Shown: positions 25,194 through 35,142, numbered from the stretch's first letter. The stretch is DNA of 64,000 bases from Methylobacterium sp. (GCF_019745455.1 NZ_JAIETD010000017.1:62001-126000), one strand, 5' to 3'. Notes: generated from the letters alone by a model not told the origin. Translations and numbers: made by a program.

Positions 25194-27923
25194 TTGGCTG
25201 AGAACGACGAGAACGGCGCCGGCGCGACGCCGCCCGCCAGCGATATCCGCCCCGTTTCCATCACCGACGAGATGAAGCGCTCCTACCTCGATTACGCCAT
25301 GAGCGTGATCGTGAGCCGGGCGCTTCCCGATGCGCGTGACGGCTTGAAGCCGGTCCACCGCCGCATCCTCTACTCGGCCTTCGAGAGCGGGTTCCTGCCC
25401 GAGCGCAAATACGTCAAGTCGGCCCGCATCGTCGGCGACGTGATCGGTCTCTACCACCCGCACGGCGACCAATCGATCTACGACGCCTTGGTCCGCATGG
25501 CGCAGGACTTCTCGATGCGCCTCATGCTCATCGACGGCCAGGGAAATTTCGGATCGGTGGACGGCGATCCGCCCGCGGCCATGCGCTATACCGAGTCTCG
25601 GCTCGCCAAGCCGGCGAACGCGCTGCTCGCCGACATCGACAAGAACACCGTCGACTTCCAGCCGAACTACGACGAGTCCCGCGAGGAGCCGAAGGTCCTT
25701 CCGGCGCGCTTCCCGAATCTCCTCGTCAACGGCGCCGGCGGCATCGCGGTCGGCATGGCCACCAACATCCCGCCGCACAATCTCGGCGAGCTGATCGACG
25801 CCTGCATCGCCCTCATCGACGATCCGAGCCTCGACGTCGAGGCGCTGACCGAGATCGTGCCCGGTCCTGATTTCCCAACCGGCGGCTCGATCCTAGGGCG
25901 CGCCGGCACCCGACAGGCCTATGCCACCGGCCGCGGCTCGATCGTCATGCGGGCGAAGTCCCACGTCGAGGAGCTGCGCAAGGAGCGCGAGGCGCTGATC
26001 TTCACCGAGATTCCGTATCAGGTGAACAAAGCGACTCTCATGGAGAAGATCGCCGAGTTGGTGAAGGAGAAGCGCGTCGAGGGGATCTCCGACCTTCGCG
26101 ACGAATCCGACCGCGACGGCATGCGCATCGTCGTCGAGATCAAGCGCGACGCCATGGCCGACGTCGTGCTGAACCAGCTCTACCGCTACACGCCGCTGCA
26201 ATCGTCGTTTGGCTGCAACATGGTTGCGCTCAACGGCGGCCGCCCCGAACTGATGAACCTGAAGGACCTGCTGCAGGCCTTCGTCGACTTCCGCGAGGAG
26301 GTCGTATCCCGCCGTACCAAGTTCATGCTCGGCAAGGCGCGCGAACGCGCCCACGTGCTGTGTGGTCTTGCCATCGCGGTCGCCAATATCGACGAGGTCA
26401 TCCGCCTGATCCGGACTTCGCCCGACCCGAACACCGCCCGCGAGGCGCTGATGGGCCGCGATTGGCCGGCACAGGACATCGCTCCGCTGATCGCCCTGGT
26501 CGACGATCCGCGCCATCGCGTCGCCGATGACGGCACGTACCGCCTCTCCGAGGTCCAGGCCCGCGCCATCCTCGACCTGAGACTGCAGCGCCTCACCGCC
26601 CTGGGCCGCGACGAGATCGGCGACGAGTTGAAGAAGCTCGCCGACGAAATCGCAGACTATCTCGACATCCTGCGTTCGCGCCTTCGCATCATGACCATCG
26701 TCAAGGATGAGCTCGCGGAGGTCAGCGAGGCCTACGCGACGCCGCGCAAGACCGTGATCCTCGACTGGGATTCCAACGTCGAGGACGAGGACCTGATCCA
26801 GCGCGAGGACATGGTCGTCACCGTGTCCCATGCCGGCTACGTCAAGCGCGTGCCGCTCTCGACCTACCGGGCCCAGCGCCGCGGCGGCAAGGGCCGCTCC
26901 GGAATGGCGACGCGCGACGAGGATTTCGTCACCCGGCTTTTCGTCGCCAACACCCACACGCCGATCCTGTTCTTCTCCAACGAGGGCCAAGTCTACAAGG
27001 AGAAGGTGTGGCGCCTACCGATGGCGGCCCCGAACGCCCGCGGCAAGGCCTTGGTCAACATCCTGTCGATGGAGGCCGGGACCGAGCGCATCACCACGAT
27101 CATGCCGCTGCCGGAGGACGAGTCGTCGTGGGAGACGCTCGACGTGATGTTCGCCACCGCCTCGGGATCGGTCAGGCGCAACAAGCTGTCCGACTTCGTT
27201 CAGGTGAACCGCGCCGGCAAGATCGCCATGAAGCTCGATGAGGGCGATCACATCGTCCATGTCGAGATCTGCCGCGCCGACCAGAACGTGCTGCTCACGA
27301 CGGCGGCGGGCCAGTGCATTCGCTTCCCCGTCGAGGATGTCCGCGTCTTCAAGGGTCGCGATTCGACCGGCGTGCGCGGCATCAGCCTGGCCAAGGACGA
27401 CCGCGTCATCTCGATGACCATCCTCAACGCCTTCGAGGCTTCGCCGGAGGAGAGGGCCGGCTACCTCAAGATGCGGCGCGCCGTCATCGGCGAAGCCGAC
27501 GGCGAAGACACCAACGGCGCCGAGGCGGAAGAGGTGAGTGCCGAGGCCACGGCGATCTCCCTCGATCGCTACAACGAGATGGGCGCCGCCGAGCAGTTCG
27601 TGCTGACCCTGTCGGAGCGCGGCTACGGCAAGCGGACCTCGTCGTTCGAGTACCGGACCTCCGGGCGCGGCGGCAAAGGCATCACCGCCATGCGGGTGAA
27701 CCCGCGCAACGGCAATCTTGTCGCCTCCTTCCCGGTCCAACCCTCGGACCAGATCATGCTGGTGACCGATGGCGGTCAGCTCATCCGAGTGCCCGTGGAC
27801 GATATCCGCATCGTCGGACGTGCCTCGCAGGGGGTCACGGTGTTCAACACCGAGAAAACGGAACGCGTGGTCTCGGTCGAGCACATCGAGGGCGAGGACG
27901 AGACCGGCGACGACATCGCCTGA
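25194..27923 (+). CDS. gyrA: DNA gyrase subunit A
   Basis: The DNA-cleaving subunit of gyrase, 909 residues. The catalytic tyrosine is Tyr132 in AAMRYTE, and the QRDR carries [10 protein letters not shown], so the position equivalent to E. coli Ser83 is Gln93 while Asp97 is kept. The gyrase-specific GyrA box QRRGGKG near residue 561 separates it from ParC. The C-terminal beta-pinwheel has an acidic insertion near residues 763-785. The start codon is TTG; MAENDENG precedes the conserved [20 protein letters not shown]. Monocistronic by appearance. Confidence 0.97.
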   Translation: MAENDENGAGATPPASDIRPVSITDEMKRSYLDYAMSVIVSRALPDARDGLKPVHRRILYSAFESGFLPERKYVKSARIVGDVIGLYHPHGDQSIYDALVRMAQDFSMRLMLIDGQGNFGSVDGDPPAAMRYTESRLAKPANALLADIDKNTVDFQPNYDESREEPKVLPARFPNLLVNGAGGIAVGMATNIPPHNLGELIDACIALIDDPSLDVEALTEIVPGPDFPTGGSILGRAGTRQAYATGRGSIVMRAKSHVEELRKEREALIFTEIPYQVNKATLMEKIAELVKEKRVEGISDLRDESDRDGMRIVVEIKRDAMADVVLNQLYRYTPLQSSFGCNMVALNGGRPELMNLKDLLQAFVDFREEVVSRRTKFMLGKARERAHVLCGLAIAVANIDEVIRLIRTSPDPNTAREALMGRDWPAQDIAPLIALVDDPRHRVADDGTYRLSEVQARAILDLRLQRLTALGRDEIGDELKKLADEIADYLDILRSRLRIMTIVKDELAEVSEAYATPRKTVILDWDSNVEDEDLIQREDMVVTVSHAGYVKRVPLSTYRAQRRGGKGRSGMATRDEDFVTRLFVANTHTPILFFSNEGQVYKEKVWRLPMAAPNARGKALVNILSMEAGTERITTIMPLPEDESSWETLDVMFATASGSVRRNKLSDFVQVNRAGKIAMKLDEGDHIVHVEICRADQNVLLTTAAGQCIRFPVEDVRVFKGRDSTGVRGISLAKDDRVISMTILNAFEASPEERAGYLKMRRAVIGEADGEDTNGAEAEEVSAEATAISLDRYNEMGAAEQFVLTLSERGYGKRTSSFEYRTSGRGGKGITAMRVNPRNGNLVASFPVQPSDQIMLVTDGGQLIRVPVDDIRIVGRASQGVTVFNTEKTERVVSVEHIEGEDETGDDIA

Positions 27924-27930
27924 TCAGCGC

Positions 27931-27970
27931 GAGCGCCGCTCCGATCTGGGCGGCGCTCACGCGGATTTTA
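27931..27970 (+). terminator. hairpin after gyrA
   Basis: A perfect 9-bp stem, GAGCGCCGC and GCGGCGCTC, encloses ten bases eight bases after the gyrA stop, followed by a short ATTTTA tract. A plausible but not ideal intrinsic terminator. Confidence 0.6.
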
Positions 27971-28129
27971 CCAATCATCGCGGATGACGATCGCCATCCG
28001 ATCGTGTGCAAAACTGAATCGTGCGAAATCGTTCTTCCAATCTCAGTGTTGCCGCAAAGTCATAGGTGCCACGGCGGGAAACGGCTAAGTCTGGGGTCAG
28101 TGAAACACCTCCTCACGAAGGACGGCCCC

Positions 28130-28954
28130 GTGTTCAAGAAGATCCTCCTCGCCGGCTCTGCCCTCGCCATGATGGCCGGCACCGCGGCTGCTGCCGACCT
28201 TCCGCGCCGCGCCGCGCCGCCGGTCTTCGTTCCGGTCCCCGTCTTCACCTGGACCGGCGCCTATTTCGGCATCAACGCCGGCTACGTCTTCAGCGAGAGC
28301 GACACCGCTCGCACCACCGGCATCGGCGCCCTCCAGAACAACGTGAATCTCGGCCTGCGCGAGCCGGGCGTCCGTGTCTCGACCGAAGGCTTCACCGCCG
28401 GCGGCCAGGTCGGCTACAACTATCAGTTCACCCCGGGCAACGGCCTGGTGGTCGGTGTCGAGGCTGACGCCCAGTACACGGATCTCGACAGCAGCGTCAC
28501 CCGCTCGATTTTCATCCCGGCCGCCAACCCGAACCGCCTGACCAACATCTATCGTACCGAGATGTCGTTCCTCGGCACCGTCCGCGGCCGCGTCGGCTAC
28601 GCCTTCGACCGGTTCCTCGTCTTCGGCACCGGCGGCTTCGCCTACGGCGACGTCACGCACAGTGTCCAGTTCCAGACCGGCGTGCCGATCACCTACTCGG
28701 GTCAGCGCAACCAGATGGAGACCGGCTACGTTTACGGCGGCGGCGTCGAATACGCGCTCCCCACCGACTCGTTCCTGAATTTCTTCAAGACCAGCGCCGT
28801 GACGATCAAGGCGGAGTACCTCCGTTACGACCTCGGCAGCAGCAACCTTCTGGTTGCCAGCGTCGGCGGCCCCGGCATCGGCTACAACACCCGGTTCCAG
28901 AACGAGGGCAGCATCGCCCGCGCCGGCATCAACTACAAGTTCGGCTCCTACTAG
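28130..28954 (+). CDS. outer-membrane beta-barrel (Omp25/31-type) porin
   Basis: A 274-residue outer-membrane protein. The signal peptide LLAGSALAMMAGTAAAADL is followed by an eight-stranded-barrel domain with WTGAYFGINAGY, GGQVGYNYQF, GVEADAQYTDL, FLGTVRGRVGYAFDRFLVFGT and the C-terminal ARAGINYKFGSY ending in an aromatic residue. These hallmarks match Omp25/Omp31-like proteins of Hyphomicrobiales. AAGGA about seven bases before GTG 28130 fixes the start; a GTG 30 bases earlier is possible. An intrinsic terminator follows. Confidence 0.9.
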   Translation: MFKKILLAGSALAMMAGTAAAADLPRRAAPPVFVPVPVFTWTGAYFGINAGYVFSESDTARTTGIGALQNNVNLGLREPGVRVSTEGFTAGGQVGYNYQFTPGNGLVVGVEADAQYTDLDSSVTRSIFIPAANPNRLTNIYRTEMSFLGTVRGRVGYAFDRFLVFGTGGFAYGDVTHSVQFQTGVPITYSGQRNQMETGYVYGGGVEYALPTDSFLNFFKTSAVTIKAEYLRYDLGSSNLLVASVGGPGIGYNTRFQNEGSIARAGINYKFGSY

Positions 28955-28999
28955 GACCTTCGGCCGGTGCAATAAACCGGCCAGGGATCGAACGATCAG

Positions 29000-29035
29000 G
29001 GCGGGTGCTCCTTCAACGGGGCGCCCGCTCTTTTT
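29000..29035 (+). terminator. rho-independent terminator after porin
   Basis: The stem GCGGGTGCTCC pairs with GGGGCGCCCGC across the loop TTCAAC and is followed by CTCTTTTTC. It lies about 45 bases after the porin stop. Confidence 0.85.
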
Positions 29036-29113
29036 CGTTTAGATCCGGAGGTTGAGCGATGATGGGCGGGCGGTGGTTCCGTTCCCGTCCAAAATGCTCT
29101 ACGCCGCCCCTCG

Positions 29114-29614
29114 ATGATCCGCACCGCGCTCTATGCCGGCTCTTTCGACCCGGTGACGAACGGCCACCTCGACGTGATCCGGCAAGCCTGCCGCCTCGTG
29201 CAGGGTCTGGTCATCGCCGTGGGCGTCCATCCCGGCAAGACGCCGCTGTTCTCTCCGGAGGAGCGGCTGGAGCTTCTGCGAGCCACCTGCGAGCCGCTGG
29301 CGGCAGCGGAGGGCACCCAGCTTTCGGTCACCACCTTCGACGACCTCGCTGTGACTGCCGCCCGCCGACACGGCGCGACGTTGTTCATTCGTGGGCTCCG
29401 CGACGGCACCGATCTCGATTACGAGATGCAGCTCGCCGGCATGAACGGCACGATGGCGCCCGAGGTGCAAACGGTGTTTCTGCCCGCCTCCATGGGAGTC
29501 CGGCCGATCACCGCAACGCTTGTACGCCAGATCGCCGCGATGGGCGGAGACGTCTCGCCCTTCGTGCCTGGAGCGGTCGCCGAACGCCTGGCTGCGCGCT
29601 TCCGCAAATCCTGA
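29114..29614 (+). CDS. coaD: phosphopantetheine adenylyltransferase
   Basis: CoaD transfers AMP from ATP to 4'-phosphopantetheine, the penultimate step of coenzyme A synthesis (EC 2.7.7.3). The 166-residue protein shows [18 protein letters not shown] near the N-terminus with the T/HxGH-type nucleotide motif, the [16 protein letters not shown] block, and the C-terminal [10 protein letters not shown] segment. Two cyclophilin-region genes follow on the same strand after 29 bases, as in many alphaproteobacteria. Confidence 0.96.
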   Translation: MIRTALYAGSFDPVTNGHLDVIRQACRLVQGLVIAVGVHPGKTPLFSPEERLELLRATCEPLAAAEGTQLSVTTFDDLAVTAARRHGATLFIRGLRDGTDLDYEMQLAGMNGTMAPEVQTVFLPASMGVRPITATLVRQIAAMGGDVSPFVPGAVAERLAARFRKS

Positions 29615-29643
29615 CCACCCAATAGAAGACCGGAGAACGACAC

Positions 29644-30210
29644 ATGACGACCAGCAGCCCGTTCACGCGCCGAATCGTCACCGCCGCTATGGCGATGGGC
29701 CTCGGCCTTTCTGCCCTGCCGGCTTTCTCTGCCGGTGAGAACACCGTCTATCTCGAGACCAAGGACGGGCGCGTGACCATCGAGTTGCGGCCCGACATCG
29801 CCCCCAAGCATGCGGCGCAGTTGAAGGCCTTGATCCGCCAGGGCTTCTATGACGGCCTCAAGTTCCACCGCGTCATGGACGGCTTCATGGCCCAGACCGG
29901 CGATCCCAAGGGCAACGGCACCGGCGGCTCCACCCTGCCCAACATCCCTGCCGAGTTCTCCCAGGCGCCGTTCAAGCGCGGCACCGTCGGCATGGCCCGC
30001 TCGTCCTCGCCGGATTCGGCGAACTCGCAGTTCTTCATCTGTCTCGGCGACGCATCGTTCCTCGACGGCAAGTACACGGTGGTGGGCGTCGTGACGTCGG
30101 GAATGGAAGTCGTCGACAAGATCAAGAAGGCCGCCCCCGGTGCACCGGGCGGTGCCGTGGACAACCCGGACAAGATCCTGACGATGAAGCTCGCTCAGGG
30201 AGCGCGATAG
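29644..30210 (+). CDS. periplasmic cyclophilin-type peptidyl-prolyl isomerase
   Basis: A 188-residue cyclophilin with an N-terminal signal peptide (hydrophobic core AMAMGLGLSALPAFSA), so probably periplasmic. The catalytic domain contains FYDGLKFHRVMDGFMAQTGD, with the Arg of FHR at the active site, then SANSQFFICL and the C-terminal KYTVVGVV strand. It shares the same core with the cytosolic copy downstream. It follows coaD by 29 bases and is followed by a TonB/TolA-like gene. Confidence 0.93.
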   Translation: MTTSSPFTRRIVTAAMAMGLGLSALPAFSAGENTVYLETKDGRVTIELRPDIAPKHAAQLKALIRQGFYDGLKFHRVMDGFMAQTGDPKGNGTGGSTLPNIPAEFSQAPFKRGTVGMARSSSPDSANSQFFICLGDASFLDGKYTVVGVVTSGMEVVDKIKKAAPGAPGGAVDNPDKILTMKLAQGAR

Positions 30211-30222
30211 CCGGGAAGTGGC

Positions 30223-30723
30223 ATGGCAGCCGCAGGGATCCTCGGCCGGCACGCCGTCAGGGCCATCCTGGCGGCCGCGCTGACAGGGCTCGGTGCCGAA
30301 GATGTCGCGGCGTGGACCTACGGGCGCGGCCCGACCCTCTCACTCCCGACGACGTTGCGCGGCACCGTCCAGGTCCCGGCGGAACGGCAGGGTGACAGCC
30401 GGGCGGCGGATACGTTGAAGGAGCTCTACGCGAGGCTCGCCTCCTGCTGGAAGTCGCCCGCGGGGCTTGCCCGCCTGGAGCGCGCCGAAGTCACGGCGCG
30501 CTTCGCCCTGAGACGCGACGGCTCGGTGATCGGGGAGCCGCGCATCACCTTCGCAACGCAGCCCAGCGACAGCCGAGCCTTCCGGCTGCTCAGCGAAGCC
30601 GCTCGCGACGCCATCCGCCGCTCTACGCCGGCCAGAATCACGCCAGCGCTCGGCGGCGCCATCGCGGGGCGCCCCATCGCGCTTCGTTTCGTCTATCAAG
30701 GACCCGCAGGACAGGGAGTTTGA
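30223..30723 (+). CDS. TonB/TolA C-terminal-like envelope protein
   Basis: A 166-residue protein with a hydrophobic N-terminus (AVRAILAAALTGLGA) that may be a signal peptide, then a domain resembling the TolA/TonB C-terminal fold: YARLASCWKSP, VTARFALRRDGSVIGEPRI and a final RPIALRFVYQ strand. There is no proline-rich spanning region as in classical TonB. It lies between a periplasmic and a cytosolic cyclophilin gene on one strand, with 12 bases before it and 2 after it. The family assignment is by motif pattern only. Confidence 0.65.
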   Translation: MAAAGILGRHAVRAILAAALTGLGAEDVAAWTYGRGPTLSLPTTLRGTVQVPAERQGDSRAADTLKELYARLASCWKSPAGLARLERAEVTARFALRRDGSVIGEPRITFATQPSDSRAFRLLSEAARDAIRRSTPARITPALGGAIAGRPIALRFVYQGPAGQGV

Positions 30724-30725
30724 CC

Positions 30726-31187
30726 ATGGCTGACAACGAGACCATCACCCTCGAGACCACCAAGGGCCGCGTCGTGATCGGCCTTCGGCCCGACCTCGCC
30801 CCCAACCATGTCGAGCGGCTGAAGACGCTGGCCGCGCAGGGGTTCTACGACGGCGTGCCGTTCCACCGTGTCATTGACGGCTTCATGGCCCAGACCGGCG
30901 ATCCGACCGGAACGGGCTCGGGCGGCTCCGAGCTTCCCGATCTCAACGCCGAGTTCAATGCCGAGCCTCACGTGCGCGGCACCTGCTCGATGGCCCGCAC
31001 CAACTTTCCGCATTCGGCCAACTCGCAATTCTTCATCTGCTTCAACGACGCGCGCTTCCTCGACAAGCAGTACACGGTCTGGGGCAAGGTCGTCGAAGGG
31101 ATGGACGTCGTCGACACCCTCAACAAGGGCGAGCCGCCGCGCTCGCCGGACAAGATCGTCAAGGCGACGGTCGGCGCTGCGGCCTGA
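30726..31187 (+). CDS. ppiB: cytosolic cyclophilin-type peptidyl-prolyl isomerase
   Basis: A 153-residue PpiB-like cyclophilin without a signal peptide. The core FYDGVPFHRVIDGFMAQTGD carries the catalytic Arg, with ARTNFPHSANSQFFICF and KQYTVWGKVVEGMDVVD following. GGGAG seven bases before ATG 30726 supports this start over a TTG six bases earlier. It starts two bases after the preceding gene's stop, so the genes from coaD or the first cyclophilin onward probably share a transcript. Confidence 0.95.
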   Translation: MADNETITLETTKGRVVIGLRPDLAPNHVERLKTLAAQGFYDGVPFHRVIDGFMAQTGDPTGTGSGGSELPDLNAEFNAEPHVRGTCSMARTNFPHSANSQFFICFNDARFLDKQYTVWGKVVEGMDVVDTLNKGEPPRSPDKIVKATVGAAA

Positions 31188-31208
31188 ACGAGGCCGATCT
31201 GATTCTTC

Positions 31209-31238
31209 GGGAGCGCCCTTGCCGGCGCTCCCCTTCGT
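31209..31238 (+). terminator. hairpin after ppiB
   Basis: A 9-bp stem GGGAGCGCC / GGCGCTCCC with a 6-base loop, followed by CTTCGTTC. Without a strong T-tract it is only a probable terminator. Confidence 0.5.
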
Positions 31239-31286
31239 TCGGGACGAGCGCCCGGCAAGGCCCAGGCGATCCGTGAAAGCGTCCCG

Positions 31287-32198
31287 ATGAGCGCCGCGTC
31301 ACTTCCGCTTCGCGACGTCCTCCTCGCCGTGGCGGTGGTGACGGTCTGGGGTACCAACTTCGTGGTCATGCGGGTCGGCCTCGACCATCTGCCGCCGCTG
31401 CTTTTCGCGGCCCTGCGGTTCCTCTTCGCGGCCCTTCCGGGCGTCTTGCTTCTGCCGCGTCCGCAGGTCTCCTGGGCGAACCTCGCGGCCTACGGATTGC
31501 TGATCGGGACCGGGCAGTTCGGCCTGCTGTTCGTCGCGCTGAGCGGCCATATCTCGCCGGGCCTCGCCTCCCTGGTGATCCAGCTTCAGGTCTTCTTCAC
31601 GATCGGACTCTCCATCGCACTTACCGGCGAACGGGTGCGTGGCTACCAATGGGCCGCCCTGGCTCTGGCGGCGTCCGGGATCGGCGTCATCGCTGCCCAT
31701 ACCGACGCTACGACGACGCCGCTGGGCCTTGCCCTCGTGGCCTTGGCGGCGATGAGTTGGGCCAGCGGCAACACCGTGGCTAAGGCGGGGGGCGTCCGCA
31801 ACATGCTCCCCTACGTGATATGGGGGAGCCTGTTCTCGGCGCCGCCGCTCTTCGTCCTCTCCTTTGCCGTCGAAGGCTGGGACGCGATCCGCGACGGCCT
31901 TGCACGGGCAGACGTCATCACCTGGGGGACTGTGTTGTGGCAGGCGGTCGGCAACGTGATGTTCGGCTACGCTGTCTGGGGCTGGCTCCTGGCGAGGCAC
32001 CCCGCCGCCCTGATCACGCCGATGGCGCTCCTGGTGCCGGTCTTCGGCATGGGGGCGTCCGCTTTCTGGCTCGGGGAGTCGCTGCCCGCCTGGAAGATCG
32101 GAGCGGCCCTCCTCGTGATGGGCGGCCTCGCGATCGGCGTCCTCTATCCGCGCTGGCGTGATCGGGCCGCTGCCACCCGCTTGCCACCGGCCGTTTGA
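31287..32198 (+). CDS. EamA-family (DMT) permease
   Basis: An inner-membrane transporter of 303 residues with about ten hydrophobic helices and two EamA repeats. Helix signatures include AVVTVWGTNFVVMRVGL at the N-terminus, RFLFAALPGVLLL, and in the second half AAMSWASGNTVAKAGG and LLVPVFGMGASAFWLGE. Relatives export amino acids or metabolites, and the substrate here is unknown. The gene stands after the ppiB hairpin and converges on mobA. Confidence 0.9.
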   Translation: MSAASLPLRDVLLAVAVVTVWGTNFVVMRVGLDHLPPLLFAALRFLFAALPGVLLLPRPQVSWANLAAYGLLIGTGQFGLLFVALSGHISPGLASLVIQLQVFFTIGLSIALTGERVRGYQWAALALAASGIGVIAAHTDATTTPLGLALVALAAMSWASGNTVAKAGGVRNMLPYVIWGSLFSAPPLFVLSFAVEGWDAIRDGLARADVITWGTVLWQAVGNVMFGYAVWGWLLARHPAALITPMALLVPVFGMGASAFWLGESLPAWKIGAALLVMGGLAIGVLYPRWRDRAAATRLPPAV

Positions 32199-32290
32199 GA
32201 CCTGCCGTTTCGTCGCTTCGATCAGGCGCGCGCGTCTCTCATACCTCTTGCAGGGACGGGAGCGCGTTTAGCTTGAACGAATCGATGCGA

Positions 32291-32911
32291 TTATCCGGAT
32301 GCAGTAGACAGCGGCATAAGCTCCTCCGCTAGCACCAGATCCTCCGGCGTGTTGACGTTGAGGAACGGGTCAACCGGCTTAGCTGACCATTCCACCGCGG
32401 TGGCGCCATGGCGGGCGAGATAGGAGCCGACTCGGCGCTCCTCTCGCTCGACGAGGGCGGTCCGCAGGTCGTCGGTCAAGCAGACCGACCACAAGGCCGT
32501 GGTGAAATGCTGACGACCGCCGGAAGCCGCCATGGCGATGGGGGCTTGGCCGAGCCCGGCTTTCAGCCGAGCCACGAGATCGAGGGGCAGGAACGGCGCG
32601 TCACCGGTGACGCTCGCCACATGGGTGACGTCCGGGTGGTGAGCGGCGGCATGGTCCAGGGCAGCCAGGATGCCGGCCAGCGGCCCCGGATGGCCGGGTA
32701 CTCCGTCCGGCACGATGGCTCCTGGAAAACCTGTGAACCGCCCCGGATCGCCGTTGGCGTTGAGGATCACGCCGGCTCCACATTGCGGCGCGAAGCGCTC
32801 GCGGACCCAATCGAGCAGAGTGCGATCGGCGAGTTGCATCAGCGGCTTGTCGCCCCCACCCATCCGGCGCGAGAGGCCACCAGCCAGGATGACACCCAGG
32901 ACCTCCGCCAT
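32291..32911 (-). CDS. mobA: molybdenum cofactor guanylyltransferase
   Basis: MobA links GMP to molybdopterin-Mo to make the MGD cofactor (EC 2.7.7.77). The 206-residue protein shows the nucleotide-binding start VILAGGLSRRMGGGDKPL, GPLAGILAALD, VTGDAPFLPLDLV with the metal-binding Asp, and FLNVNTPEDL near the C-terminus. The start codon lies five bases after the stop of mrp on the same strand, so the two are likely co-transcribed. No other molybdopterin gene is visible here. Confidence 0.93.
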   Translation of the reverse strand: MAEVLGVILAGGLSRRMGGGDKPLMQLADRTLLDWVRERFAPQCGAGVILNANGDPGRFTGFPGAIVPDGVPGHPGPLAGILAALDHAAAHHPDVTHVASVTGDAPFLPLDLVARLKAGLGQAPIAMAASGGRQHFTTALWSVCLTDDLRTALVEREERRVGSYLARHGATAVEWSAKPVDPFLNVNTPEDLVLAEELMPLSTASG

Positions 32912-32915
32912 GAAG

Positions 32916-34034
32916 TTACTCGATGACGATGCGGGGCGCGGCACGTGTCGCGGGGCCACCCGAGAGGTTCGACCAGAGCTGCGCCGCGATCGTCCGGTAA
33001 ATCTGCGCCTGAGGTCCGTCGGGATCGACCGCCACCACCGGCCGGCCGGCATCGGAGGTCTCGCGGATGGTCATGTTGAGAGGGATCTCGCCGAGGAACG
33101 GCACGTCGAGCCGTGCCGCCTCGGCGCGGGCGCCGCCATGGCCGAAGATGTGGGAGCTGTGGCCGCAATTCGGGCACACGAAGGTCGCCATGTTCTCGAT
33201 GACGCCGAGGATCGGCACCGCGACCTTGCGGAACATGGTGACGCCGCGGCGGGCGTCGATGAGCGCGAGGTCCTGTGGCGTCGAGACGATGACGGCGCCC
33301 GAAAGGGGCGTTGCCTGGGCCATGGTGAGCTGGGCGTCGCCTGTACCGGGCGGCATGTCCACGACGAGGATGTCGAGTTCGCCCCAGGCGACCTCGCGTA
33401 GCATCTGGGTGATCGCCGACTGCACCATCGGCCCTCGCCAGATCATCGCCGTCTCGGGCTCGATCAGGAAACCGATCGACATCACCTTGATGCCGTAGCC
33501 GTCCATGGGCGCGAGCAGGCGCTCCTCGATCACTTTGGGCTTGCCAGAGAGGCCGAACAGCTTCGGCACCGAGGGGCCGTAGATGTCGGCATCCAGAAGC
33601 CCGACCTTCAGGCCCTGAGCAGAGAGGGCGAGAGCGAGGTTGCACGCGGTGGTCGACTTGCCGACGCCGCCCTTGCCCGACGCCACCGCGACGATGTGGC
33701 GGACGCCGGGAAGGGCAGGGCCGGTGCGCGGCCCGGCGGCCTGACCTGGGGATGGGGGACGAGCCGGCGCGGGAGCCGGCTGGTTCGGCCCGCGCTCGGA
33801 GGTGAGGCTCGCGAAGACGCCGGAGACCCCCGCCATGGCGAGCACCGCCCCTTCCGCCTTGCGCCGGATCGGCTCGAACCGCGTCGCCTCGCTCGGATCG
33901 ATCAGGATCGAGAACATGACTCGGTTGGTCGGGTCGACCACGACCTGCGAGAGCCGACCGGAGGCCGGCAGCGTCGTCCCGCTCTCATCGATGGTGACGG
34001 CGGAGAGCGCCTTGATCACATCGTCACGGGTCAT
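32916..34034 (-). CDS. apbC: Mrp/ApbC-family Fe-S cluster carrier ATPase
   Basis: A 372-residue P-loop protein that carries or inserts Fe-S clusters. It has an N-terminal MIP18 (DUF59) domain (about 1-85), a Pro/Ala-rich linker, and the NTPase domain with deviant Walker A SGKGGVGKSTTACNLA, ADIYGPSVPKLFGL, VDMPPGTGDAQLT, and a CPNCGH motif (CxxC) that ligates the cluster. ATG 34034 is the cautious start; AGAAGG sits better for an in-frame GTG two codons upstream. It is followed at once by mobA. Confidence 0.94.
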   Translation of the reverse strand: MTRDDVIKALSAVTIDESGTTLPASGRLSQVVVDPTNRVMFSILIDPSEATRFEPIRRKAEGAVLAMAGVSGVFASLTSERGPNQPAPAPARPPSPGQAAGPRTGPALPGVRHIVAVASGKGGVGKSTTACNLALALSAQGLKVGLLDADIYGPSVPKLFGLSGKPKVIEERLLAPMDGYGIKVMSIGFLIEPETAMIWRGPMVQSAITQMLREVAWGELDILVVDMPPGTGDAQLTMAQATPLSGAVIVSTPQDLALIDARRGVTMFRKVAVPILGVIENMATFVCPNCGHSSHIFGHGGARAEAARLDVPFLGEIPLNMTIRETSDAGRPVVAVDPDGPQAQIYRTIAAQLWSNLSGGPATRAAPRIVIE

Positions 34035-34260
34035 CGCCACGGGCACACGTCCTTCTGTAGAGGAAGCGGTTCGCTGCCTCAGGGCCCGCGATCCGCCTGT
34101 CCCGACCATGTAACCGCCCGGCAGCGAAACACCAGTGCACCGGACGGACTGAACATGAGGAAGGTCGATCGCCGGCGAAGGCAAGAACATTAGCCCGGCA
34201 GGTGAGGTTGGCGCAGGCGACGGCGACGAACGCATCCGATGCGGCCTCAAAGGCGAAGCG

Positions 34261-35142
34261 ATGGCTCCTATCGAGCTCACAGCGGACCGATTACGGGAGC
34301 TGCCGCTGCCCTTGCCAGAGGCCGGGAGCAAGGAAGAGCGCGGCACTCTCCTGGTCGTCGGGGGCTCGATCGAGCTTCCCGGCGCGGCGCTCCTCGCGGG
34401 CACCGCGGCCCTTCGGGCGGGCGCCGGTCGGTTGAGGATCGCCACCGCGGCGAGCGTAGCGGTGGCGATGGCCGTGGCGATGCCCGAGGCGAGGGTCGTC
34501 GGACTCCCCGAGGACGAGGGTGGCGAGATCGATGCCGGCCGCGCCGAGGTCCAGGTCTCAGGCCTGGCGAAGAAATGCGATGCGATCCTGATCGGCACTG
34601 GCATGGGGTCCAGCGGGGGGACGAGAGCGCTGACGCTGGACCTTTTGGCGCGCCATGCCTCTTCCCTCGTGCTCGATGCGGGGGCGCTCGGAGGCCTGCG
34701 CGAGAATGCCGACGCCATGCGCTCCCGTTCAGGCCACTGCATCCTCACGCCGCATGCCGGAGAGATGGCCGGGCTCCTCGACATCGACCGGGACGCGGTC
34801 GAGACCGATCCGGCCGGCGCGGCCCTGGAAGCCGCCGGCCTGCTCCAGGCAGTCGTCGTGATGAAGGGGGCCGAGACCTGGATCGTGAACCCCGAGGGCG
34901 AGCGCTGGCACTATGCCGGGGGCGGCGTCGGCCTCGCGACCTCGGGCTCGGGGGACGTTCTCGCCGGGCTGATCGCAGGCCTTCTCGCTCGCGGCGCCGG
35001 CCCGGTGAGGGCGGCGATCTGGAGCGTCTTCCTTCATGGCGAGGCTGGTGCCCGGCTGGCGCGCTCGGTCGGTCCTCTCGGCTTCCTCGCTAGAGAGATC
35101 GCCGCGGAGGTGCCCCGGCTCCTCGCGGAGATCGGTGGGTGA
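34261..35142 (+). CDS. ADP/ATP-dependent NAD(P)H-hydrate dehydratase
   Basis: A 293-residue ribokinase-fold enzyme that repairs damaged NAD(P)HX to NAD(P)H (EC 4.2.1.136 type). Key segments: LLVVGGSIELPGAALLAGTA, AILIGTGMGSS, HCILTPHAGEMAGL and the ATP-binding GLATSGSGDVLAGLIAGLL near the C-terminus. The epimerase (NnrE) domain is absent, so this is a stand-alone dehydratase like E. coli YjeF's C-terminal half. Divergent from mrp, with about 225 bases between. Confidence 0.92.
   Translation: MAPIELTADRLRELPLPLPEAGSKEERGTLLVVGGSIELPGAALLAGTAALRAGAGRLRIATAASVAVAMAVAMPEARVVGLPEDEGGEIDAGRAEVQVSGLAKKCDAILIGTGMGSSGGTRALTLDLLARHASSLVLDAGALGGLRENADAMRSRSGHCILTPHAGEMAGLLDIDRDAVETDPAGAALEAAGLLQAVVVMKGAETWIVNPEGERWHYAGGGVGLATSGSGDVLAGLIAGLLARGAGPVRAAIWSVFLHGEAGARLARSVGPLGFLAREIAAEVPRLLAEIGG

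Noticed and set aside
25893..26990. 365-codon open frame antisense to gyrA, and the 289-codon one at 27015-27884
   Set aside because: Same GC-bias shadow; the sense gene is intact and the antisense product has no known motif.
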